The notes beneath the pieces are model-generated. The model was not told the DNA's origin and ran no database searches. It saw only the letters and a list, made by a program, of their open reading frames with translations. The translations under genes and the position numbers were made by a program. 39,665 nt of DNA, taken from Kiloniella laminariae DSM 19542 (GTDB lineage Bacteria; Pseudomonadota; Alphaproteobacteria; Kiloniellales; Kiloniellaceae). Numbering within the stretch: position 1 is the first letter of the stretch; each line of letters begins with the position of its first letter. The DNA lies in contig NZ_KB893140.1 in assembly GCF_000374005.1 (NCBI RefSeq), positions 1-39,665 of the forward strand, given 5' to 3'. Positions 14,441 through 23,275 of this stretch are shown here, piece after piece.

Positions 14441-15937
14441 ATGAACAACTATTCACTCGAAACCAACCGCACCACATCACCGCAGGCCGTGGGTAAAGCT
14501 GCCCAATCGACGCAGGCTTCACAGGCAGCCCAGGCCTTTAGTGATTTTCTCGGCGGCGCGAAAACAACCGCGAAAACGACGGTGGCCTCCCCTGTCCTGA
14601 AGCACGACACTACAGCGTTTAACCAGCTGTTCAACAAACCTACCTGGCATTTGGATCAGGATGTTTCATCAAGCCGTCCTGGTAGAAAAACTGATGAAAT
14701 TTCTGAAACATCCCGCGACCGGAAAGCCCTGACAGATGATCAGGACGCAAAATCTGCCTCGCCTAACAACGATACAGAAACCGTTCCTGAAAAGCAGACC
14801 GAGCAATCTACAGGAAATCAGCCCGAAGATCGTCCCCGACATGAAAAATCTGCCCAGCAGAATGAGAGCGAGACTGAAACACCGGATGCTGATGCTGTTG
14901 TTATTGATGCAGCCAAAGCCTCCGTCCCGGATACTGCTGCTAACCTAACAAGAACATCCACTCTCCAGACGGCTACCGTACCAGGCACAGCACTGCCTTC
15001 AGCGCAAGCTGGACAGCAGGCTGCTTCGGCAGCGGCCGCAGATCAGGGCAAGAGCACAGGATCTGGAAAAGGAAACACAGCTTCGGTACAGGTAACCCAA
15101 GCGGCCGTCACATCACAACCGACAAGCAATCTGACTGCTGCCGCCAGTGTCTCGGCCATTAATACAGCAGACGATACGGTTGCAACGGTTGCTTCTGCCG
15201 TCAGCGCAACAGCACAAAACAAGGGACAGGGCATCTCTTCTGGCACAGCTGAAACGACTGGGGTCAAATCCGCTGTCCAAGGAACATCCCCGCAAGCCGT
15301 AATGGCCAGCGCATCCGGACAGGGCGCCAACAATAATACCCAGTCCCAGAATGGCAACAACCTTGCCCGCGCAGAACTTGGCGCAGCAACCGCAGCCAAA
15401 CCGACAGCAGTAACCACTTCAACCGGCTTCGCCCAGAGCCTGGGCAATGCGACAAGCACCGCTGGTTCTTCGAGCGTGGCAACAGAGCTGAAACCACAAA
15501 AACCACTGAACGTTACCGCCTCTGACCAGCTCTCGATATCAATCAAGAAAGCCGTAGGAGAGAACAAGGACAGCATCTCGATCAAGTTGCATCCCTCTGA
15601 ACTCGGGCGGGTCGACGTTAAACTCGAGATTGCCGATAACGGGGTCATGAAAGCCATGATCAGTGCCGAACGCCCGGACACACTGGATCTTCTGCAAAGA
15701 GATTCACGACTGCTCGAGAAAGCTCTTCAAGAGGCTGGTCTAAAAACAGATGGCCAGAGCCTGAGCTTCAATCTCAAGCAGAATGGCGATCAGAACGGCG
15801 CATCGGGTGATCGCAGTGCCTTTGCTGCCAAGCAGGGCGACAACCAAAGTTCAGATACTGAGTTGGCAGAAAATGAATTGTCACAGCAGGGCCCTCTTGT
15901 CTCAAGACATGACGGCGACCTGGACATCAGCATTTAA
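14441..15937 (+). CDS. fliK: Flagellar hook-length control protein FliK
   Basis: A protein of 498 residues. Residues 1-370 are low-complexity, rich in Ala, Thr, Ser and Gln, as expected for the extended ruler portion. Residues about 370-450 form the Flg_hook domain: SIKLHPSELGRVDVKLEIAD (the conserved L-x-P-x-x-L-G-x-v-x-v), VMKAMISAERPDTLDLLQRD, and SLRLLEKAL-like and GLKTDGQSLSFNL segments. FliK is exported during hook growth and its C-terminal domain switches FlhB specificity to filament substrates. The start follows AAGGACAGGCAG. flgD lies 21 bp downstream. Confidence 0.92.
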   Translation: MNNYSLETNRTTSPQAVGKAAQSTQASQAAQAFSDFLGGAKTTAKTTVASPVLKHDTTAFNQLFNKPTWHLDQDVSSSRPGRKTDEISETSRDRKALTDDQDAKSASPNNDTETVPEKQTEQSTGNQPEDRPRHEKSAQQNESETETPDADAVVIDAAKASVPDTAANLTRTSTLQTATVPGTALPSAQAGQQAASAAAADQGKSTGSGKGNTASVQVTQAAVTSQPTSNLTAAASVSAINTADDTVATVASAVSATAQNKGQGISSGTAETTGVKSAVQGTSPQAVMASASGQGANNNTQSQNGNNLARAELGAATAAKPTAVTTSTGFAQSLGNATSTAGSSSVATELKPQKPLNVTASDQLSISIKKAVGENKDSISIKLHPSELGRVDVKLEIADNGVMKAMISAERPDTLDLLQRDSRLLEKALQEAGLKTDGQSLSFNLKQNGDQNGASGDRSAFAAKQGDNQSSDTELAENELSQQGPLVSRHDGDLDISI

Positions 15938-15958
15938 CCGAAAGACGGGAGAGAAACC

Positions 15959-16666
15959 ATGGATACAGCACTACAAGGCCCCGCTCCGGTAAATGGTGTT
16001 ACCTACAAGACAAATAGTGATTCCGGATCGCTGACAGGCGGAACCTCGCTGAACAGTACATTCGACATGTTCCTCAAGCTCTTGACGACACAGCTCAAGA
16101 ACCAGGATCCTCTGAACCCGACAGACAACAATGAATTTGTTAATCAGCTCACCCAGTTTTCACAAACAGAGGCCGCGCTGAATACAAACACCAAGCTCGA
16201 CAGTCTGATCGCCCTTCAGGGCAACAGCCAGTTAAGCTCGGCACTGGGATATGTCGGCAATGTAATCAAAGCGGACAGCATTGTGCTAAATCTTGACGAG
16301 AGTGGCGCTGATATTGCCTACGCCCTCACTGGAAACTCTGCAAAAACAGAGATCAAGATTATCGATGCGACTGGTAAAACTGTCCGTGTTCTCAACGGAT
16401 CCTTAACTGCTGGACAGCACGAGATCCATTGGGACGGCAATGACGAAAGCGGAAACCCTCTCGAAAAAGGGCTCTATGGTTTTGCCGTTGTCGCGACAGA
16501 CAGTGATGACAAGGTCATTCAGACAGCACAAGGCATCAAGGGTACCGTCACTGGTGTTCAGATGAGTAACGGTACAGTTGTTCTTAATTTGGGCGAAGTT
16601 GAAATCCCGCTTGAAAATGTTCAGGCCGTTCTTCAGAAACCCGCAGCCGGTAGCGGGAGCAGTTGA
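15959..16666 (+). CDS. flgD: Hook assembly scaffold protein FlgD
   Basis: A protein of 235 residues. The N-terminal part has the diagnostic FLKLLTTQLKNQDPLNPTDN and EFVNQLTQFSQTEAALNTNT, the region needed for export and hook capping. The C-terminal part is the FlgD Ig-like/tudor module: LTGNSAKTEIKIIDATGKTV, AGQHEIHWDGNDESGNPLEK, GLYGFAVVATD. FlgD forms the temporary cap under which FlgE polymerises. The ATG has GGGAGAG upstream and the gene precedes flgE by 87 bp. Confidence 0.96.
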   Translation: MDTALQGPAPVNGVTYKTNSDSGSLTGGTSLNSTFDMFLKLLTTQLKNQDPLNPTDNNEFVNQLTQFSQTEAALNTNTKLDSLIALQGNSQLSSALGYVGNVIKADSIVLNLDESGADIAYALTGNSAKTEIKIIDATGKTVRVLNGSLTAGQHEIHWDGNDESGNPLEKGLYGFAVVATDSDDKVIQTAQGIKGTVTGVQMSNGTVVLNLGEVEIPLENVQAVLQKPAAGSGSS

Positions 16667-16753
16667 AATGATAAAACACATACACCCCGGTAATAACCCT
16701 GCAACAGGCTCAGAGGGCCTCGCGAAGACTTTCACGCATAGGGAGATTGGATC

Positions 16754-18421
16754 ATGAGTATTTACGGCGCCCTCTATTCAGGTGTATCAGGGCTTTCCGC
16801 CCAGAGTAACGCCATGGGGATGATTTCAGATAACATCTCCAACGTGAATACTATCGGCTACAAGGGTGTTTCAGCACGCTTTTCCACCCTGGTTGCCCAG
16901 TCAGCCAGCCAGACAAAATACTCGCCCGGCGGTGTGCGTTCTGCTCCCCTGCGAAATGTGGACAAGCAAGGGCAGCTACAGGCAACAGCCGCGGCAACCG
17001 ATCTTGCCGTCGCCGGAAATGGTTTCTTTGTTGTCAGTGACCGTCCTAACGCAGGTACCAATACCCAGTACCTCTTTACCCGCGCAGGGTCATTCCGGCC
17101 CGATGCCAGTGGCGATCTGGTCAATGCTGGCGGCTATTACCTGCAGGGGTGGCCGATCACTGCCGGCTCCACTCCGCCGACCAGTGCAGCCACAACTGCG
17201 GGTCTTGCAACGGTTAACATATCCAATCTCAATGGCGCTGCCCGTCCAACGACCAACCTTGAACTCGGATTGAATCTTCCTTCAACCGGAGCGGTTCCTG
17301 TGGCCTCCACAGGCATCACTATGCAGGCTAACCTTTCAAGCACTGCTCTTGTCGGTGCGACAGAGACAGTGTCGACTGTTGTCTATGACTCACTCGGGAA
17401 TGCTCAGACCACTTCTTTTCTCTGGACCAAAACAGCCGCTGACCAGTGGTCTGTTACGCCCCAAAATCCGACTATCAACGGCGTCGCAAGCGGTACCGTT
17501 GCCGGTGGTCCCTACACAGTAGACTTTAGTCCTGCAACAGGTTTGCCGATTGCCCCTGTACCAGCTGTAACACCTAACTATACATGGAACTCAGGTGCGG
17601 CAGCCTCCCCTTTGACCGTCGATATTGGCTCAGCTGGCAGTACAAACCGTATGACCCAGATTGGTACAGTCTTTAACGCCACCCAGATTCTTCAGGTTGG
17701 CGGAACCGCGCCAGCAGAACATACCGCAACAGTTCAGGTGTTTGATGATCTGGGTAACGCCCATAACATGGATCTTCTGTTCAGAAAAACAGGGTCAAAC
17801 ACCTGGGAAATGTTCCCCCAGAACCCTACTCTTAACGGAACAAGCAGTGGTACCGTCACACCAGCAATCCGGACCATAACCTTTGCCAGTGGTCGTCCGG
17901 CGACAATTACAATGCCGGATCTGCAGATTGCCTGGAATCCTGCCATCGGCGCGGCAGCCAGTACAATTGCACTTGATCCGGGCACCATCGGGCAGGCAGA
18001 TGGCATCACCCAGTTCAGCGGCAACTTTGTTGTCACACAAATCGAACAGGACGGCGTCACCTTTGGGAACTTCCGTGGTGTTTCGATCAGTGACGAAGGT
18101 ATTGTTACTGCCCTGTTTGATAACGGTGAACAGCTCGATATATCCCAGCTTCCCCTGGCACTGTTTCCTAACCCCAATGGGCTGGAAGGCCGTACAGGGA
18201 ACGCATTCAGCCCGACTTCTGAATCCGGTAACTTCTTGCTCAATCGCCCCAAAATCGGGGGAGCAGGCCTGCTGGCTTCTGCGTCACTGGAAGCCTCCAA
18301 CATTGACCTTGCAGAAGAATTCACCAATATGATCGTGACACAACGCGCCTATTCAGCCAGTGCAAAAATCATTACAACTGCAGATGAAATGCTGGATGAG
18401 CTGATCAGAATCGCCAGATAA
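16754..18421 (+). CDS. flgE: Flagellar hook protein FlgE
   Basis: A protein of 555 residues. The N-terminus MSIYGALYSGVSGLSAQSNA, then ISDNISNVNTIGYKG, is the flagellar rod/hook motif. The C-terminus SNIDLAEEFTNMIVTQRAYS and ADEMLDELIRIAR is the matching D0 helix. The middle contains beta-rich D1/D2 domains with two similar segments (around residues 195-245 and 305-355, each with a VxxYDSLGNA or VQVFDDLGNA strand and a following W-x-x-x-P-Q-N-P), which is usual for FlgE. The protein polymerises outside the outer membrane as the universal joint. AGGGAG lies 10 bases before the ATG, and a strong terminator follows. Confidence 0.97.
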   Translation: MSIYGALYSGVSGLSAQSNAMGMISDNISNVNTIGYKGVSARFSTLVAQSASQTKYSPGGVRSAPLRNVDKQGQLQATAAATDLAVAGNGFFVVSDRPNAGTNTQYLFTRAGSFRPDASGDLVNAGGYYLQGWPITAGSTPPTSAATTAGLATVNISNLNGAARPTTNLELGLNLPSTGAVPVASTGITMQANLSSTALVGATETVSTVVYDSLGNAQTTSFLWTKTAADQWSVTPQNPTINGVASGTVAGGPYTVDFSPATGLPIAPVPAVTPNYTWNSGAAASPLTVDIGSAGSTNRMTQIGTVFNATQILQVGGTAPAEHTATVQVFDDLGNAHNMDLLFRKTGSNTWEMFPQNPTLNGTSSGTVTPAIRTITFASGRPATITMPDLQIAWNPAIGAAASTIALDPGTIGQADGITQFSGNFVVTQIEQDGVTFGNFRGVSISDEGIVTALFDNGEQLDISQLPLALFPNPNGLEGRTGNAFSPTSESGNFLLNRPKIGGAGLLASASLEASNIDLAEEFTNMIVTQRAYSASAKIITTADEMLDELIRIAR

Positions 18422-18456
18422 AAAGTAACTTCAAGATTATATATTTTATTTTTACG

Positions 18457-18487
18457 CGGCCATTCCTTGGGGATGGCCGTTTTTTTT
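18457..18487 (+). terminator. Rho-independent terminator after flgE
   Basis: CGGCCATTCC pairs with GGATGGCCG around a short loop, followed by eight T residues. It lies 36 bp past the flgE stop and separates the hook operon from sciP. Confidence 0.92.
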
Positions 18488-18629
18488 ATCTCTAGTTCTT
18501 TGTCTTAAAAGGTAAAAAATATAATACATAAAATTTAAGATAAATTGTCTAAATTATTGATATTAATAGTTTTTCAATATCCATGCGTTAAAAAGGTTCT
18601 GCTATTCGATAAAACCGGAGACCGACACG

Positions 18630-18935
18630 ATGCCGTCTAGCAGCTTAAAGCGACGGGCAGCTGTTTCAGATACAACAACTTTGCCACTTTCACTTGATGA
18701 CCTCCCTCCCCCGGAAACCAAACGCTGGGTTATCAGGCGGAAGGCTCAGGTCGTCGCAGGTGTACGGACAGGATTGATCAGTCTTGAAGATGCCTGTAAA
18801 CGATACAAATTATCCCTCGAAGAGTTTCTCTCCTGGCAGAGGCTTATTGAAAACCATGGTTTGCGAGGGCTCAGGACGACACGTCTTCAGCAATACAGAA
18901 ACGATGCAGAAACGAAATCTTCTGCTAAAATCTGA
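18630..18935 (+). CDS. sciP: CtrA inhibitor SciP (DUF1153)
   Basis: A protein of 101 residues. The core LPLSLDDLPPPETKRWVIRR, KAQVVAGVRTGLISLEDACK and RYKLSLEEFLSWQRLIENHG is the DUF1153 domain: P-P-x-x-T-K-R-W-V-x-R-R-K-A, then a helix-turn-helix. In Caulobacter SciP binds CtrA at promoters and blocks recruitment of RNA polymerase, limiting flagellar gene expression to part of the cell cycle. Here sciP sits between the hook operon and the fliF operon, with ctrA about 14 kb away in the same block. The ATG follows CCGGAGACCG. The 140-bp upstream region is very AT-rich with no convincing CtrA box. Confidence 0.93.
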   Translation: MPSSSLKRRAAVSDTTTLPLSLDDLPPPETKRWVIRRKAQVVAGVRTGLISLEDACKRYKLSLEEFLSWQRLIENHGLRGLRTTRLQQYRNDAETKSSAKI

Positions 18936-19000
18936 TGCTCCAACACCCCGCCACAGCCAGAATTGAAAATTTATTTTACCAAGGGATTGGCATTTGAAAT

Positions 19001-19021
19001 AGCAAAGCAGATACCTTTGCT
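19001..19021. repeat. Inverted repeat between sciP and fliF
   Basis: AGCAAAG, 7 bases, CTTTGCT: a perfect 7-bp dyad with a 7-base centre, about 175 bp upstream of fliF. It has no T-run, so an operator is more likely than a terminator. No known regulator can be assigned. Confidence 0.4.
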
Positions 19022-19103
19022 CTAAGTAATTGTAACATATTAAGAATAGATCAAAACACTCTCTCGGCAATTTTTTCCTACCACTAGGCAATATTTTCCT
19101 TTG

Positions 19104-19120
19104 TTAACGTCCTCTTTACC
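19104..19120 (+). promoter_or_regulatory. Candidate CtrA box upstream of fliF
   Basis: TTAACGTCCTCTTTACC fits TTAA-N7-TTAACC with one mismatch (TTTACC). It lies 74-90 bp before the fliF start. CtrA control of the fliF operon is known in Caulobacter, and both CtrA and SciP are encoded in this window. Confidence 0.6.
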
Positions 19121-19141
19121 GAATAACTATAGGTTTATGTA

Positions 19142-19161
19142 AGCAGGTTCTGTTACCTGCT
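19142..19161 (+). promoter_or_regulatory. Stem-loop in the fliF leader
   Basis: AGCAGGT, a 6-base loop and ACCTGCT form a perfect 7-bp stem, 33 bases before the GTG start of fliF and just downstream of the CtrA box. Without a T-run it is not a simple terminator. It could be an operator dyad or mRNA structure. Confidence 0.45.
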
Positions 19162-19193
19162 GATGGCTTGTTAACAATTCGGACTTAGCGGTA

Positions 19194-20948
19194 GTGAACA
19201 CATTCGTTGATACATTGAAAAATCTCGGCCCCATCCGGCTGGGGATAATGGCTGCAGTTGCTGCGGCTATTATTGCTTTTTTCATTTACCTCACAGGCCG
19301 TGTTGCCACTCCCGAGATGGCCCTGCTTTATGGAGATCTGGACCCGCAGGAAAGCGGGCAGATTGTAAGTGAACTCGAGCAGCTGGAAATTCCCTACAAG
19401 CTTTCTCCTGCCGGGAACACAATCTATGTCCCGGGCAACCAGGTTGCCAGAATGCGGGTAACCATGGCAGAGAAAGGACTTCCCAGTGGCGGATCAATTG
19501 GCTACGAGATCTTTGACCAGTCCGAAGCCCTTGGAACAACCAGTTTTGTCCAAAATATCAACCACCTAAGGGCGCTTGAAGGAGAACTTTCTCGGACAGT
19601 CAAGTCCATCAACAGGATTAAACAGGCCCGGGTTCATCTCGTCCTGCCACAGAGAGAACTGTTTAGCCGGGACAAACAATCCCCGACAGCATCCGTTGTG
19701 GTGACAACACAGGGCAGTTTTCTGCTCGACAAGCAACAAATCCTCTCGATACAACATCTGATTGCTGCTGCAGTCCCCGGCATGAAGCCCAACAATGTTT
19801 CAATTATTGATGACAAGGGAAACCTCCTTGCCCGGGGTGGTGACGAAGGTGATCTAAACCAGTTAACCAGTACTGCAGACGAGCGCCGCGTGGCTTACGA
19901 AACCCGCTTGATGCGCACGGTTGAAGAATTGCTGGAACGCTATGTTGGGCGGGGCAATGCCCGGGTCCAGATTACTGCAGAAATGGATTTTGACCGCGTT
20001 ACCGAAAATTCTGAAACATTTGATCCTGATGGACAGGTCGTCCTCTCGACCCAGACAGTTGAAGAAAGTGCCAATGAGGCTGACAACGCAGGTAACGATG
20101 GCATAACCGTTGGCAACAATCTGCCTGATGCAAACCTGGGTCAACTCGGCGCACCTGGCGGCGCCCAAAGCAATTCTTCACGTTTGGAAGAAACCGTCAA
20201 CTACGAGAATTCCAAGATTATCAAGACCCGTGTTCACGAAACCGGGTCCATCCGGCGCCTTTCCGTTGCTGTTCTGGTCAATGACATCAGCACAACAGCA
20301 GAAGATGGTACCCGCACATTCGAAGCCCGGAGCCCCGAAGAAGTTGCTTCGCTGGATGCTATTGTCCGCTCCGCAGTTGGATTTGATGAAGCCAGGGGAG
20401 ACAAGGTCGAAATTGCCAACTTCCGTTTTGCCGATGTTGATCCTCTGTTCTTGCCTGAGGATGGACTTCTGGGAATGGGCAAAGAAGACATGATGCGTTT
20501 CGCAGAACTCTTTGTCCTTGGCGTCGTCGCTATTCTTATCCTGCTACTGGTCGTTCGCCCTCTGGTCAGCCGTGTTATTGATGGTGACTTCGCGCCCTCC
20601 GGCGAAGGCGGCGGTGGCACCATCACCGTAACAGGTCCAAACGGACAGCCGATGGTCGTCGCGGCTCCTCCGGGAATGGCCGGATCACCCCTCATTCCGG
20701 GAATGCCCGCCCAGATCGGGGCCGATGGCACGCCACTTCTCATCTCGCAAGGCTCAGAAGGGGCCATGACAGCATCCGACAGCGAAAAGGTATCCTCCGA
20801 GATTGAACAGATGATCGATATGAACAAAGTCGAGGGTCGGGTCAGGGCCTCTTCTTTGAACAAGATTGGCGAGATTGTTGAAAAACATCCGGAAGAAGCC
20901 GTTCAGATCATTCGCGGCTGGCTGTACCAAGAAAGAAACAAAGGCTGA
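19194..20948 (+). CDS. fliF: Flagellar MS-ring protein FliF
   Basis: A protein of 584 residues. There is one N-terminal membrane helix (residues about 16-36, LGIMAAVAAAIIAFFIYLTG), then the YscJ/FliF ring-building domains (MALLYGDLDPQESGQIVSEL, MAEKGLPSGGSIGYEIFDQS, and RVHLVLPQRELFSRDKQSPT), a periplasmic C domain with ETVNYENSKIIKTRV, a second membrane helix near residue 440-460, and a C-terminal FliG-binding tail (NKIGEIVEKHPEEAVQIIRG). Start is GTG at 19194; the preceding Shine-Dalgarno is weak. FliF forms the inner-membrane ring that houses the export gate. It heads the run fliF-fliG-fliH-fliN. Confidence 0.97.
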   Translation: MNTFVDTLKNLGPIRLGIMAAVAAAIIAFFIYLTGRVATPEMALLYGDLDPQESGQIVSELEQLEIPYKLSPAGNTIYVPGNQVARMRVTMAEKGLPSGGSIGYEIFDQSEALGTTSFVQNINHLRALEGELSRTVKSINRIKQARVHLVLPQRELFSRDKQSPTASVVVTTQGSFLLDKQQILSIQHLIAAAVPGMKPNNVSIIDDKGNLLARGGDEGDLNQLTSTADERRVAYETRLMRTVEELLERYVGRGNARVQITAEMDFDRVTENSETFDPDGQVVLSTQTVEESANEADNAGNDGITVGNNLPDANLGQLGAPGGAQSNSSRLEETVNYENSKIIKTRVHETGSIRRLSVAVLVNDISTTAEDGTRTFEARSPEEVASLDAIVRSAVGFDEARGDKVEIANFRFADVDPLFLPEDGLLGMGKEDMMRFAELFVLGVVAILILLLVVRPLVSRVIDGDFAPSGEGGGGTITVTGPNGQPMVVAAPPGMAGSPLIPGMPAQIGADGTPLLISQGSEGAMTASDSEKVSSEIEQMIDMNKVEGRVRASSLNKIGEIVEKHPEEAVQIIRGWLYQERNKG

Positions 20949-20993
20949 CCCTGCGTCACAACGACATTTGAAATACCAGTAAAGAGCAAGCAT

Positions 20994-22004
20994 ATGCGCG
21001 ACGACTACAGAACAATGACCGGCCCCGAGAAAGCAGCGCTTTTGGTGATGGCTCTTGGTGAGTCCCAAACCGCCCAGATCTTTGCTCTGATGGAAGACGA
21101 CGAGATCCGGGAACTGTCACAGATCATGGCAACACTGGGAACAGTGAGTGCACAGTTGATCGAACGTCTGCTTGTAGAATTTGCGGATCAAATCTCCACC
21201 ACCGGGACGATTGTCGGTAGCTACGACAGTACCGAACGGTTGCTGATGAAAGTTCTTGATCGCGATCGTGTCGACACCATCATGGAAGAGATTCGCGGCC
21301 CTGCAGGTCGAACCATGTGGGAAAAACTTGCCAACGTTAACGAAAACGTCCTCGCCAACTATCTTAAAAATGAATACCCCCAAACTGTTGCAGTGATCCT
21401 TTCCAAAGTGAAGCCTGAACATGCTTCAAGGGTTTTGGGGTTATTACCTGAACCATTCGCCATGGAAGTGGTGATGCGGATGCTGAGAATGGAAGCCGTT
21501 CAGAAAGACGTCCTGGACGACGTCGAACGCACCTTGCGCAACGAGTTCATGTCCAACCTTGCTCGAACCAATCGCCGGGATTCTCATGAAATGATGGCTG
21601 ATATCTTCAACTTCCTGGATCGGAATGTGGAGAGCCGTTTCATGAATGCCCTGGAGGAACGCAACAAGGATTCCGCAGAGAGGATTAAGGCCCTGATGTT
21701 CACCTTCGAGGATCTGAGCAATCTTGATCCAGGTGGGGTGCAGACCCTTCTCAGTGCCGCTGAAAAAGACAAATTGGCTATTGCTCTCAAGGGTTCATCG
21801 GAAACATTGCGCGAGCTGTTTTTCTCGAATATGTCCGAACGTGCTGCAAAAATCATGAAAGAAGACATGCAGGCTATGGGCCCCATCCGGCTTAAGGATG
21901 TCGATGAAGCCCAGATGTACATGGTCACAATCGCAAAAGATCTGGCTGAAAAAGGGGACATCGTACTCGCTGATTCCAAAGGCGAAGACGAGTTGGTCTA
22001 TTAG
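20994..22004 (+). CDS. fliG: Flagellar motor switch protein FliG
   Basis: A protein of 336 residues. It begins [20 protein letters not shown] (FliF-binding N domain), has [20 protein letters not shown] in the middle armadillo domain (the E-H/Y-P-Q-T motif), and ends with the torque domain, [40 protein letters not shown] and [12 protein letters not shown], which carries the conserved charged residues facing the stator. FliG joins the MS ring to the C ring and sets rotation direction together with FliM and FliN. The gene is 45 bp after fliF and 11 bp before fliH. No fliM is present in this window. Confidence 0.97.
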   Translation: MRDDYRTMTGPEKAALLVMALGESQTAQIFALMEDDEIRELSQIMATLGTVSAQLIERLLVEFADQISTTGTIVGSYDSTERLLMKVLDRDRVDTIMEEIRGPAGRTMWEKLANVNENVLANYLKNEYPQTVAVILSKVKPEHASRVLGLLPEPFAMEVVMRMLRMEAVQKDVLDDVERTLRNEFMSNLARTNRRDSHEMMADIFNFLDRNVESRFMNALEERNKDSAERIKALMFTFEDLSNLDPGGVQTLLSAAEKDKLAIALKGSSETLRELFFSNMSERAAKIMKEDMQAMGPIRLKDVDEAQMYMVTIAKDLAEKGDIVLADSKGEDELVY

Positions 22005-22015
22005 GAGACGCTGCA

Positions 22016-22816
22016 GTGTCACAGCCAAACTCGAAATTTCTCTTTAATAACTCTTTCGAAAAAAAAGAAGGATCAGGGAAAGCTACCAGTAATAAAATCG
22101 ATGGGTTTGTAAGTGACAGGACCAGTCCTGCTGAAAAGACCGTGCCACAGCCCCCCCCCGAAGAAATTATACCTGTTCCAGAAGAGACAGTGCCCCTTCA
22201 GGAGGTCGAGCAACTTAGGCAGGCTGCCTATGACGAGGGAATGACCGCTGGCAAAAATGAAGCCATGGAGCAGGCCACGCAGATGCACGAAGCCCTGACC
22301 AGGCAGGCGCTGGAAACATTAGGTCAACAACTGGTGACGATGGAAAAGGAATATTCCGACAAGGTCGAGGAACTGCAAACGGTAACTCTGGACATCGCCA
22401 TGAAGGCGATAAAAAAGCTGTTTCCGACCCTGGACAAGACCAGAGGACTTGAAGAAATCACGCTTGTCTTTAAAGAATGTCTGGATCGTCTTCCCCAGGA
22501 ACCCCGTTTGGTGGTTCGTGTTGCCGATACCATTCTTGATGATGTTCAGGACCAGCTGCAAAAAGTTGCCGGACAAAGCGGGTTTACCGGCAGACTGGTC
22601 TTTCTTTCCGAACCAGGAATGCAGCCTGGCGATGTTTTGGTTGAATGGGCCGAAGGTGGCGCAGAACGGAACAGCGCCGAAATGCTGACAGAAATCGAAA
22701 CAATTCTTAATCGGGTAATCAAGCCGATAGAAGGGCCCGGCCAGACCGGGCAAAACACAGTGCCCAAGGATACTTCTGATACGACAGGTGCACCAACCAA
22801 TGAGGTTGTCGAATGA
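22016..22816 (+). CDS. fliH: Flagellar export ATPase regulator FliH
   Basis: A protein of 266 residues. A Pro/Glu-rich N-terminal stretch is followed by a long coiled coil (AAYDEGMTAGKNEAMEQATQ) with the G-x-x-x-A/G-like spacing typical of FliH, and a C-terminal globular half, PRLVVRVADTILDDVQDQLQ and GMQPGDVLVEWAEGGAERN, matching the FliH/HrpE V-E/D-W-x-x-G-x-x-x-R region. FliH dimers hold FliI inactive and dock it to the C ring through FliN. Start is GTG at 22016 after GGAG. The last codons overlap fliN by 4 bp (ATGA), so FliH and FliN are translationally coupled. Confidence 0.93.
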   Translation: MSQPNSKFLFNNSFEKKEGSGKATSNKIDGFVSDRTSPAEKTVPQPPPEEIIPVPEETVPLQEVEQLRQAAYDEGMTAGKNEAMEQATQMHEALTRQALETLGQQLVTMEKEYSDKVEELQTVTLDIAMKAIKKLFPTLDKTRGLEEITLVFKECLDRLPQEPRLVVRVADTILDDVQDQLQKVAGQSGFTGRLVFLSEPGMQPGDVLVEWAEGGAERNSAEMLTEIETILNRVIKPIEGPGQTGQNTVPKDTSDTTGAPTNEVVE

Positions 22817-23187
22817 GCGATGAAGACACAGAAGATCAAATCGTGGGTGCAGCAGACGATACTTTTTCCTCTGCTCCTGACATGCCTGAGATGGAAGATG
22901 AATTCGACATGCCCGAGGCAGGTGGACGACCACCAACCAATGCCAAAGAACTTGAGGCTGTTTACGACATTCCCGTGCAGGTTTCAGCAATTCTGGGCAA
23001 GGCCAACATGCAAGTCAGCCAGTTGCTGAAGCTTGGGCGCGGTGCCGTAATTGAACTCGACAGGAAAGTCGGGGAAGCAATAGACATCTATGTGAACAAC
23101 CGTCTTGTTGCCCGTGGAGAGGTCGTTGTTGTGGAAAACCGTCTGGGTGTCACCATGACAGAAATTATCAAGATGGATCGCAATTAA
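22813..23187 (+). CDS. fliN: Flagellar motor switch protein FliN
   Basis: A protein of 124 residues. An acidic N-terminal 45 residues precede the SpoA/FliN domain: YDIPVQVSAILGKANMQVSQ, LLKLGRGAVIELDRKVGEAI, DIYVNNRLVARGEVVVVENR, LGVTMTEIIK. This is the standard FliN sequence with the L-x-L-x-x-G-x-V-I-x-L-D pattern. FliN lines the bottom of the C ring and recruits FliH-FliI. It overlaps fliH and is followed by an 88-bp gap before motA that contains a CCTGAA/TTCAGG hairpin with no T-run. Confidence 0.97.
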   Translation: MSDEDTEDQIVGAADDTFSSAPDMPEMEDEFDMPEAGGRPPTNAKELEAVYDIPVQVSAILGKANMQVSQLLKLGRGAVIELDRKVGEAIDIYVNNRLVARGEVVVVENRLGVTMTEIIKMDRN

Positions 23188-23275
23188 TTTTTTTCACAGG
23201 GACGAACCACCTGAATGAATTCAGGAAATTAATCCCTGCGGTTTTCATTAGAATTTTCTTGGAGCTGCGCCTGAT

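Noticed and set aside
14449-15681. Minus-strand reading frames opposite fliK (up to 212 codons)
   Set aside because: Long open frames opposite Ala/Thr-rich, third-position-biased coding sequence are expected; they have no family motifs, and fliK has a recognisable C-terminal domain.
18987-19003. Sigma-54-like sequence TTGGCATTTGAAATAGC before fliF
   Set aside because: GG and GC are 11 bases apart instead of 10, and fliF is normally an early, CtrA-type gene.
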